NCBI GenBank assembly: GCA_964352905.1
Contig: CAYGTS010000066.1
Location: 1-13,929 of the forward strand
Direction: 5' to 3'
Source: CAYGTS01 sp964352905
Lineage (GTDB): Bacteria; Pseudomonadota; Gammaproteobacteria; JAHCLG01
Length of the DNA stretch: 13,929 bases
Shown here: positions 1 to 6,372 of the stretch, piece by piece
Numbering within the stretch: the stretch's first letter is position 1
Layout: each line of letters begins with the position of its first letter
Made by a program: the position numbers and the translations under genes
The notes under the pieces: generated by a model
The model's input: only the letters and a program-made list of their open reading frames with translations
Told to the model about the DNA's origin: nothing
Databases searched by the model: none

Positions 1-54
1 AATGTGAGATTGCCCAAATATGGCTGTTCCTCGCTACACCGGGAATTGCTGATA

Positions 55-243
55 CCCAACGCGATTAGAAAGTAGGTTATCTCTTCTCCCGTCATTGCGA
101 GCGCGAAGCGCGTGGCAATCCAGGGAGAGGATCTTTGAGCTAGCAAGCCTCGTAGAATTTTGCTAGTTCGAAGATCCTTTCCCTGCTTCGCTCACGCTCG
201 CAATGACGGAACTCCTATTGACCTAGTTTCTAATCGCTTTGGG
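55..243. repeat. MITE-like palindromic repeat element, copy 1 (complete)
   Basis: This 189-bp element is built of three nested inverted repeats. The outer arms are 55-77 and 221-243 (21 of 23 positions pair), the middle arms 89-103 and 195-209 (perfect, CCGTCATTGCGAGCG and its complement), and the inner arms 128-146 and 160-178 (17 of 19). It is flanked directly by TA on both sides (53-54 and 244-245), as expected for a non-autonomous element that targets TA. The whole unit could fold into one long hairpin. It lies 19 bp beyond the stop codon of the acetolactate synthase gene, so in RNA it may also act as a terminator. No open frame or transposase is present inside. Related copies are at 6171-6371 and 13815-13929. 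The pairings were counted by eye; the MITE interpretation is inferred. Confidence 0.8.
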
Positions 244-262
244 TATAGATACACTCAAATAG

Positions 263-1924
263 CTAATTCCCAACATTCTGATTAGTTGCTTTGAATAATT
301 CAGCATTATCACGGTAATCAATTGGTACTTCGATTAACACAGGCCCCGCAAGCTTTTGCGCTTTCTTAAGCAAAGGAATCATGTCATCAAGATGATCTAA
401 CCGAAAACCATGCGCGCCAAAGGCTTTGGCAAATTCAATTACATCAACTTTGCCAAAATCAGTACCGCTGCGGCGCCCGTATTTCAATAATTCTTGCTCG
501 AGCACCATATTGTATGTGCCATCAACCCATACAAAATGAATAAAATGACATTTTTCACGCACAGCGGTTTCTAACTCCATTGCCGAAAATAAAAAGCCAC
601 CATCACCTGAAACTGATATAACAGACTGTCCCTTACGCACTAAACTCGTAATCATAGCCCACGGCAGCGCCACCCCTAGAGTTTGTTGGCCATTGCTGAA
701 CAACAAATGATGCGGCTGATAAGAAAAAAAGTAGCGCGATAACCACATATAATGCGTGCCAACATCACTAATGACGGTTGTTTTGTCATCAACATATTCA
801 CGCAGTTGGTGAATAAAGCCTAAGGGATGAATTGGTTGACCTGTTTTTTGCGCACCACTTTTAATGGTTTGCAATAATTGCTGTTGTAATTTTTTAACAA
901 GCGGATTATCAAATAAGGCTTTGCGTTGCTGTAATTTAGGGGATAATTGTTTAATGTTTTTTTCAATATCGCCCATAATTTCGACTTCTGGTTTATAGGT
1001 TAAATGAATATCACAAAATTGATAATTCAGATGAATAATTTTTTTGTTGTGCGCAGCATTCCACACTTCCGGATCATACTCTACCGGATTAAAACCAATC
1101 GTTAAAACCACATCCGCTTTGGCTAATAATGCATCGCCCGGTTGATTATTAAATAGCCCAACCCTACCAACAAAACAATCCAATAATTCACGCGAAATGA
1201 CTCCGGCAGCTTGGTAAGTACCAATCGTTGCTAATGGTGTTTTTTTTAAAAAAGCACGAATGGCTTTAGTATTTTCAGGGCGTGATGCTTCAATACCTAA
1301 TAACATGACTGGCTGTTTAGCTTGATTAATTAATGTTGCAGCATGATTAATAACATCACTCGGTGCAGCACCATATTGAATAGGTGCGCATGGCTTAGGC
1401 GCAGTTAAATACGTTTTTTCTTGAATAACATCTTGTGGCACACTGATAAAAGCGGCACCCGATTGTGGCGCAGTGGCAATGCGAAATGCATTTTCAATCA
1501 CTTCAGGAATATTTTCAACCATTGCAATTTCAACACTACTTTTAGTGCAAGCTTTTAAAATTGCCACATTATCGGTGCTTTGATGCGATTGTTTTAATTT
1601 CATGCTTCGCGGCACGTTGCCACCAATGGCCACAACCGGATCACCCTCGGTAGTTGCCGTTAATAAACCGGTTGCTAAATTCGAAACGCCTGGGCCAGAT
1701 GTCACTAACACGACACCGGGTTTACCGGTTAATCGCCCATAACAAGCCGCCATGAATGCCGCATTTTGTTCATGGCGACAGACAATTAATTTTGGCCCTT
1801 TATCGTTTAGTGCATCAAACACGGCATCAATTTTTGCCCCAGGTATTCCAAAGATATATTCCACATTATGTTTAATTAAACAATCAACTAATAAACGTGC
1901 ACCCGATATTTCATTTTTTGGCAT
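263..1924 (-). CDS. alsS: Acetolactate synthase, catabolic type (AlsS/BudB-like)
   Basis: A thiamine-diphosphate enzyme of 553 residues that condenses two pyruvates to 2-acetolactate and CO2 (EC 2.2.1.6), in the cytoplasm. The N-terminal Pyr domain has the catalytic glutamate in CRHEQNAAFMA (E52) and TSGPGVSNLATGL near residues 75-87. The central domain spans about 190-330. The C-terminal PP domain has SGDGGFLFSAMELETAVRE from residue 439, where D441 and D468 (in VDGTYN) are the likely metal ligands. QSTDN (115-119), DGTYNMV and the C-terminal VPIDYRDN resemble the FAD-independent catabolic enzymes (Bacillus AlsS, Klebsiella BudB) more than IlvB/IlvI. No small subunit (ilvN/ilvH), acetolactate decarboxylase or alsR lies beside it, so its physiological partner is unknown. 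AAAGGAG (1932-1938) stands 7 nt before the ATG and supports this start. The length is normal for the family. Confidence 0.88.
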   Translation of the reverse strand: MPKNEISGARLLVDCLIKHNVEYIFGIPGAKIDAVFDALNDKGPKLIVCRHEQNAAFMAACYGRLTGKPGVVLVTSGPGVSNLATGLLTATTEGDPVVAIGGNVPRSMKLKQSHQSTDNVAILKACTKSSVEIAMVENIPEVIENAFRIATAPQSGAAFISVPQDVIQEKTYLTAPKPCAPIQYGAAPSDVINHAATLINQAKQPVMLLGIEASRPENTKAIRAFLKKTPLATIGTYQAAGVISRELLDCFVGRVGLFNNQPGDALLAKADVVLTIGFNPVEYDPEVWNAAHNKKIIHLNYQFCDIHLTYKPEVEIMGDIEKNIKQLSPKLQQRKALFDNPLVKKLQQQLLQTIKSGAQKTGQPIHPLGFIHQLREYVDDKTTVISDVGTHYMWLSRYFFSYQPHHLLFSNGQQTLGVALPWAMITSLVRKGQSVISVSGDGGFLFSAMELETAVREKCHFIHFVWVDGTYNMVLEQELLKYGRRSGTDFGKVDVIEFAKAFGAHGFRLDHLDDMIPLLKKAQKLAGPVLIEVPIDYRDNAELFKATNQNVGN

Positions 1925-2002
1925 GCGAATACTCCTTTATGATTTTGATGACTTACTCCGTAGCAGAAAACGTTGGAGATTTGGGGTTCGATTTACCATT
2001 TC

Positions 2003-2016
2003 TGCTATAATTATAG
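2003..2016. promoter_or_regulatory. Symmetric -10 region, candidate divergent promoter
   Basis: The 113-bp gap between the divergent alsS-like and hydrolase genes contains the perfect 12-bp palindrome CTATAATTATAG (2005-2016). It presents TATAAT on both strands: 2006-2011 on plus and 2015-2010 on minus. On the plus strand it is preceded by TG (TGCTATAAT, 2003-2011), making an extended -10; the only -35-like hexamer is a weak TTGGGG at 1981-1986. Plus-strand transcription would start near 2018, leaving a leader of about 20 nt without a clear Shine-Dalgarno sequence. Minus-strand transcription would give alsS a leader of about 80 nt with a good ribosome site. The palindrome is seen directly; promoter activity is inferred. 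Confidence 0.5.
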
Positions 2017-2037
2017 TTTTAACCATATAAATACGTT

Positions 2038-2880
2038 ATGCAAGAACTCACTATCACAATCCCTGGCTTCAACATTCAGGCACAAACATGGGGCAGCTCT
2101 CACGCCCCACATAAAATCATTGCCATGCATGGCTGGCTTGATAATTCAGGTAGCTTTAACCTGCTAGCTCCTTTGATCAATAACGCCTATATCGTAGCTA
2201 TTGATTTACCTGGGCATGGTTTATCGGATCATAAACCACCACATTGTTTTTATCATTTTTTGGATTATGTGGCTGATTGTTTAGCAGTGGCAGATGCGCT
2301 AAATTGGGACCGCTTTGATCTCTTAGGCCATTCGTTAGGTGGGGCTGTGGCTACATTAGTTGCCGCAACTTTCCCCGAACGAGTCAAGCAACTTGCTTTA
2401 ATCGATGCCATTGGTGGTTTAACCACGCCAGCAGAATTAACCCCTGAAAAATTACGCGAAAGCATTATTGATCAAGCTGTGATTGCCAATAAACCCAAGC
2501 GCTATTATAGCGATATGCAGGCAGCGTTAAAACTGCGAATAAAACGCAATCAACTCAGTGAAGATGCTGCCTTAACCTTATGTAAGCGTAATTTAACCTA
2601 CCAAGAAGATCAAGGCTACTATTGGCATTTTGATCAACGTTTATTGTACCCTTCACGCATGCGCCTAACAGAAGCGCAAATGCAAGCTTTTTTACAAGCA
2701 ATAGTGGCACCCACGTGTGTTATCCATGCCATACCCGGTTTTGGCTTTGATCAAGATAAGTTTGCAAAAGCATGCCGTTACGTGCAAAATTTAACGTATC
2801 ACAAAATAATTGGGAATCATTACCCCCATCTTGAACAACCAGAACTTGTCGCTACGATACTGAACGATTTTTTTGAGTAG
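2038..2880 (+). CDS. Alpha/beta-fold hydrolase (serine hydrolase)
   Basis: A 280-residue cytoplasmic alpha/beta hydrolase with no signal peptide. The oxyanion-hole segment is IIAMHGWLDNSGSF (27-40), followed by VAIDLPGHGLSDH (53-65). The nucleophile elbow is LLGHSLGGA with S99. The C-terminal GNHYPHLEQPE supplies the catalytic histidine, H261 by spacing to the PE motif, with H264 close by. The acid is less clear and may be D238. HGWLDN and LLGHSLGGAVA resemble the SERHL/esterase-like branch, whose substrates are mostly unknown, so no substrate is assigned. The gene lies 8 nt upstream of the secreted-protein gene and is probably co-transcribed with it. The start has only a short, Shine-Dalgarno-poor leader but is the only sensible ATG before the conserved core. 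Confidence 0.85.
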   Translation: MQELTITIPGFNIQAQTWGSSHAPHKIIAMHGWLDNSGSFNLLAPLINNAYIVAIDLPGHGLSDHKPPHCFYHFLDYVADCLAVADALNWDRFDLLGHSLGGAVATLVAATFPERVKQLALIDAIGGLTTPAELTPEKLRESIIDQAVIANKPKRYYSDMQAALKLRIKRNQLSEDAALTLCKRNLTYQEDQGYYWHFDQRLLYPSRMRLTEAQMQAFLQAIVAPTCVIHAIPGFGFDQDKFAKACRYVQNLTYHKIIGNHYPHLEQPELVATILNDFFE

Positions 2881-2888
2881 GAAGTACT

Positions 2889-3638
2889 ATGCAAAAGATG
2901 ATATTTTTATTATGTCTCTTACCCCTCATGACATTTGCTACGAACAATGATTGGCAAAAAGTCACAACAAAAACACCGGTTAGTACTTTTGCTTATAACA
3001 ATACTATTATTAATCCGGCCTGTGTAGAAAAATTATCAACTAACCCTGCCAATATTTTTCCAACAATAGCCAGTGTTGATTTAACCGGTTGCGAAAATAG
3101 CACTAAGTTAGTTAATCCTGTTTTTACTAATGGTAAAAACTATCGTTATTTAATTGATCCCAACAATCCCACTCAAGGATCATTTGAATATAATGTTATC
3201 GGGCGTACCACCAATGGTCTTTTTGTAATTGAAACAATCAGCCATTATGCGCAACGCGGTAAGTTTAGTAAAATCCAGATTATAAAATTATCCAGCGATC
3301 ACGTTTATCATTATCGCAATCCGAATCCTATTGGCCAGTCACAAAGTGAAAATAAGCAATTAACCCTGCGCCCACGTGAATTAATGACACTCGTTGGTGA
3401 AATTGAAGGCGCTAAAGGTTGTGGCTTTGGGATTAATAGCATTACCGTTCGTGGCAATACCATCACAATTGGCTTTAATTTAAATCAAGAAAGCTTAACC
3501 GCTCTTGAAAAGATCTATCCGATCAAACCTGAAAAGAATCCTAATACAGAAAAAGAGAATGCTTGTCTTGGTATTGCCTATTTTGATTATAATTTGCAAA
3601 ATTTAGGGCAACCTAGTTTTGTGAAGGTGGTTGTTTAA
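2889..3638 (+). CDS. Secreted or periplasmic protein of unknown family
   Basis: A 249-residue protein whose N-terminus, MQKMIFLLCLLPLMTFA, reads as a Sec signal peptide; cleavage is likely near residue 17 or 18, before TNN. There is no lipobox at the cut site, so it is probably soluble in the periplasm or exported. The predicted mature part contains four cysteines (45, 68, 178, 226), enough for two disulfides. It is rich in asparagine and in beta-type alternation (for example TVRGNTITIGFNLN), with no membrane segment and no motif I recognise. AGGAAG (2879-2884) overlaps the preceding stop and stands 4 nt before the ATG, so translation is probably coupled to the hydrolase. The last 36 nt overlap the convergent monooxygenase gene. 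No function is assigned. Confidence 0.75.
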   Translation: MQKMIFLLCLLPLMTFATNNDWQKVTTKTPVSTFAYNNTIINPACVEKLSTNPANIFPTIASVDLTGCENSTKLVNPVFTNGKNYRYLIDPNNPTQGSFEYNVIGRTTNGLFVIETISHYAQRGKFSKIQIIKLSSDHVYHYRNPNPIGQSQSENKQLTLRPRELMTLVGEIEGAKGCGFGINSITVRGNTITIGFNLNQESLTALEKIYPIKPEKNPNTEKENACLGIAYFDYNLQNLGQPSFVKVVV

Positions 3639-5186
3639 GCGTATTAAATATTGGTCATCCAACTGATCAGCAACCCAAGCAATATGCCAATCAGGGCGAA
3701 TTAAAATATAATTATACCGATATTTAGCATTCATCAGTTTTAGCACATCTAATTTAAAATTGTTTTTACCAAATTTTTCTCGCCATGCTTTTATTCCTTC
3801 ATCGTCATCATGACAAACAATTAAAGTCCAATTTATGGCAGAAAGCACATCATAAATAGCCTGTTGCTGATTAATCCAACAATGCGGTAAAAAATAACCA
3901 GGCGCAACAGTAGGTTGATAAGTAACTTGCGGCATCGGTGTGGTTGGCTGTTTATTCTGTAATTGTGTTAGCCATGAATTAAAATAAGCATAGCCCATCG
4001 TGGCGCCTAACACATGAGTGTATTGCTTTACAAGTTTAGTAACTGTACTAGAAAATTCAAGGCTCTCATGCTTAGAATCATATTGTGATCCTAATTCCAG
4101 TATATCATCAGCGTTCTTTTGCGCTAACTGCAAATTATATAAAGCGATTGGGCGTCTTTCTTGCTCATAAGTTTCCAGTAAATTTGGGCTAAGCTTTTGT
4201 TGAATAACTGCAGCTAATTTCCAGGCTAAATTAACCGCGTCACCAAAACCTGTATTTAAACCTAACGCACCCATTGGTATAAAAGCATGCGCACTATCAC
4301 CAACAAAAAAAATGCGATTATCTTTAGAAAATTGTTTGGCCATAAAAACATTCATATTCCAAAAATGCGCTTCTAGAATTTTTTTATGAAATTTAAAGCC
4401 CACTACTTTATTAAGTAAGGCTTCCAGATCGATCTCATCTATTTCAGGAGTCGTACTGCTATCTTTGATTTGTGCATGCCATATACCACGTTTAAAATCA
4501 ATCAAGCCAACGGTACAAGGATTTTTGCTTGCTAGTAGATAAAATAACGACCCTTTTTCTACCGTAATTTTTTTAGACAAGCCTGGCGATTCAAATAAAA
4601 TATTAATCATGCGATGCGGTAAAGCTAAGGTTTCAACGCTAACATTAACTTTTTGGCGTGTTGTGCTATTGGCACCATCACAGGCAACACAATAGTGCGC
4701 CTTATAACTCATCTTGTGAGAATCACGGTTGATTGCCGTCACTTGCACGTGATGCTGTGCAACTGTTACATCCTTCACCGTATGCTCTGCTAAAAATGTC
4801 ACGCAGAGAAAGTCATTTAACCTTGCGTGCAAAACTTCTTCGGTGATCCATAAGGGTATTTGTATGCCGCGCTCGGGTGAAATATCATCATTGATACGAT
4901 CGTTAAGACCGCCACTTGCATACGTTTCGCCATTAAGCTTGGAACACCATACCGTGCGCAGGGAAAATTCAGTGGGAAAACTTTGCTTCGATCTCAGTTT
5001 ATCTGCGATTTGCCAACGCCGAAAAAATTCCATGCTTCTGGGGTTAAGAGCTTGTGCGCGTGGTGATATAAGTGGCCTAGCATGCTGTTCAATGATCAAA
5101 GTTTTTACCTGATGCAAGCCCAACTCAATCCCTAATGCCAATCCTGTTGGTCCCCCACCTACGATAATGACATCGTAATTTTCCAT
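3603..5186 (-). CDS. FAD-dependent monooxygenase, aromatic hydroxylase type
   Basis: A flavoprotein of the p-hydroxybenzoate hydroxylase/PheA-TfdB superfamily, which uses NAD(P)H and O2 to hydroxylate aromatic or polyketide-like substrates. The N-terminal dinucleotide fold is VIIVGGGPTGLALGIELG (GxGxxG at residues 10-15) with an acidic strand end at IIEQ. The DG motif is CDGANSTTRQ (about 169-178). The second FAD motif is FFVGDSAHAFIPMGALGLN, with GD at 296-297, followed by DAVNLAWKLA. The C-terminal ~120 residues, ending in YNYILIRPDWHIAWVADQL, match the thioredoxin-like end domain of MhpA/PheA-type enzymes, and the total of 527 residues fits that subgroup. I choose ATG at 5186: AGGTGATT leads into it at ideal spacing, while the in-frame GTG at 5192 lies inside that ribosome site. 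The substrate is unknown, and no ring-cleavage genes are nearby. Confidence 0.85.
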   Translation of the reverse strand: MENYDVIIVGGGPTGLALGIELGLHQVKTLIIEQHARPLISPRAQALNPRSMEFFRRWQIADKLRSKQSFPTEFSLRTVWCSKLNGETYASGGLNDRINDDISPERGIQIPLWITEEVLHARLNDFLCVTFLAEHTVKDVTVAQHHVQVTAINRDSHKMSYKAHYCVACDGANSTTRQKVNVSVETLALPHRMINILFESPGLSKKITVEKGSLFYLLASKNPCTVGLIDFKRGIWHAQIKDSSTTPEIDEIDLEALLNKVVGFKFHKKILEAHFWNMNVFMAKQFSKDNRIFFVGDSAHAFIPMGALGLNTGFGDAVNLAWKLAAVIQQKLSPNLLETYEQERRPIALYNLQLAQKNADDILELGSQYDSKHESLEFSSTVTKLVKQYTHVLGATMGYAYFNSWLTQLQNKQPTTPMPQVTYQPTVAPGYFLPHCWINQQQAIYDVLSAINWTLIVCHDDDEGIKAWREKFGKNNFKLDVLKLMNAKYRYNYILIRPDWHIAWVADQLDDQYLIRLNNHLHKTRLP

Positions 5187-5212
5187 AATCACCTGCTCAT
5201 TGCGTAATTTTT

Positions 5213-5241
5213 TTGATTTTAACAGAGTATTTTGCTAAATA
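5213..5241 (+). promoter_or_regulatory. Candidate rlmJ promoter
   Basis: TTGATT (5213-5218) and TAAATA (5236-5241) are 17 bp apart. The second hexamer is preceded by TGC, giving an extended -10 (TGCTAAATA). Transcription would start near 5248, just upstream of the GAGAG ribosome site (5256-5260) and the ATG at 5267. This is a match by inspection only. Confidence 0.4.
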
Positions 5242-5266
5242 GTATGTTTTAGATCGAGAGCACATC

Positions 5267-6103
5267 ATGAACTACCGCCATATTTATCATGCCGGCAATT
5301 TTGCCGATGTCTTTAAGCATGCAGTTATTACGTTAATTTTAGATTACATTGCACAAAAGGATAAGCCCTTTGCCATTCTAGATAGTCATGCGGGCACTGG
5401 CCTTTACGATTTAACAGCCGATGAAGTAAAACGATCACCTGAATTTTTACAAGGCATTGCTTTGTTACTCAACCAGCCTCCTATTCCAGAATTAAAACGT
5501 TACACGACGATAGTACAAAACTGTCAAATCCAGCATGAATTAAACTATTACCCTGGCTCTCCTGTGATTGCTCAGCATTTTTTACGCGAGCAAGATGAAT
5601 TAATTCTTAATGAATTACATCCAGATGATTTCTTGGATTTAAAAAATCATTTTAAATATGATCAAAATATTCACTGTCATCAACGCGATGCTTATGAGTT
5701 TTTATTAGCCTTACTACCACCCAAGCAAAAACGCGGTTTAGTGATCATTGATCCACCCTTTGAAAAAGAAGATGAGTTTAAACGTTTGCTTAATTGTCTT
5801 AAATTGGTAATTAACCGTTTTGCCACAGGCACTTATTTAATTTGGTACCCGATTGTTTCTAATCAACATCATCCTTGGATTAAGCAAATTATTAATTGCA
5901 CTGATTTACCGCTACTGCACGCTTATTTTACCCGCACCGCGGTAACTGCTGAAAAACAGGGTTTAATCGGCAATGGTGTGCTTGTCATTAATCCCCCGTG
6001 GCACGTTGATCAAAAAATTAAAAAAGTAACGCAGTATTTATGTGATTTATTTAAATTAGATGATCATGCAACTTGGGATGTAGCGATGAAAAGAATCACG
6101 TGA
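5267..6103 (+). CDS. rlmJ: 23S rRNA (adenine(2030)-N6)-methyltransferase RlmJ
   Basis: RlmJ (formerly YhiR/ComJ) uses S-adenosylmethionine to methylate N6 of A2030 in 23S rRNA during ribosome assembly. The protein has 278 residues, against about 280 in E. coli. The family-typical start MNYRHIYHAGNFADVFKHAV is intact, including Y3, H8, K17 and H18, which bind substrate or cofactor in this family. The SAM-binding loop is LDSHAGTGLYDL (38-49), and the catalytic N6-adenine motif IV is present as DPPFE (162-166). The gene stands alone between the divergent monooxygenase and a repeat element. GAGAG lies 6 nt before the ATG. Nothing is truncated or unusual, and the assignment is secure. Confidence 0.95.
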   Translation: MNYRHIYHAGNFADVFKHAVITLILDYIAQKDKPFAILDSHAGTGLYDLTADEVKRSPEFLQGIALLLNQPPIPELKRYTTIVQNCQIQHELNYYPGSPVIAQHFLREQDELILNELHPDDFLDLKNHFKYDQNIHCHQRDAYEFLLALLPPKQKRGLVIIDPPFEKEDEFKRLLNCLKLVINRFATGTYLIWYPIVSNQHHPWIKQIINCTDLPLLHAYFTRTAVTAEKQGLIGNGVLVINPPWHVDQKIKKVTQYLCDLFKLDDHATWDVAMKRIT

Positions 6104-6170
6104 GTAAAATATCACTTAGCTCGTAGCCTGGATCTGCGGGATCCTCTCACGAAATTAAAATGTGACTGCA

Positions 6171-6371
6171 CGTCATTGCGAGGAGCGCAGCGACGCGGCA
6201 ATCCAGGGGCAAGTGGCATTGGGCAAAAATTAAATGCGATGTTTAATAAAGACAGTGGAACGACTAGCAAATGCCGTGAAATTTTGCAAAATCGCAGATC
6301 CTAACCCTAGATTGCTTCGCTACGCTCGCAACGACGGAACCCCGTGTGACCTAATTTCTAATCGCTTTGGG
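6171..6371. repeat. MITE-like repeat element, copy 2 (one outer arm missing)
   Basis: This is a second member of the family at 55-243. The middle arms are recognisable (CGTCATTGCG at 6171-6180 and CGCAACGACG at 6327-6336, one mismatch), and the right outer arm 6349-6371 is nearly identical to 221-243 of copy 1. No matching left outer arm is found between 6104 and 6170, and the TA flank is missing on the right, so the copy is truncated or rearranged. Its core 6229-6302 matches the reverse complement of 13856-13929 at 70 of 74 positions by hand count. The rest of the 269-bp gap (6104-6170) holds only a small GGATC/GATCC stem (6130-6144). No gene is seen in it. Confidence 0.75.
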
Positions 6372-6372
6372 T

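Noticed and set aside
1..54. Possible end of a coding region at the left edge (plus-strand open frames stopping at 66-75)
   Set aside because: Only about 20 codons are visible in each of two frames, both stops lie inside the repeat element, and no recognisable protein end is seen.
55..243. CRISPR-like array
   Set aside because: The repeated segments are inverted arms of one palindromic unit, not regularly spaced direct repeats with spacers, and no cas gene is present.
4843..5112. Plus-strand open frame of 89 codons
   Set aside because: It lies entirely antisense to the conserved FAD-binding part of the monooxygenase, with no ribosome site or recognisable product. The same reasoning applies to other short antisense frames.
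3603..5186. Tetracycline destructase-like enzyme
   Set aside because: Those flavoenzymes are about 380-400 residues. This one has the longer PheA/MhpA-type architecture with a C-terminal thioredoxin-like domain, and nothing here indicates a drug substrate.
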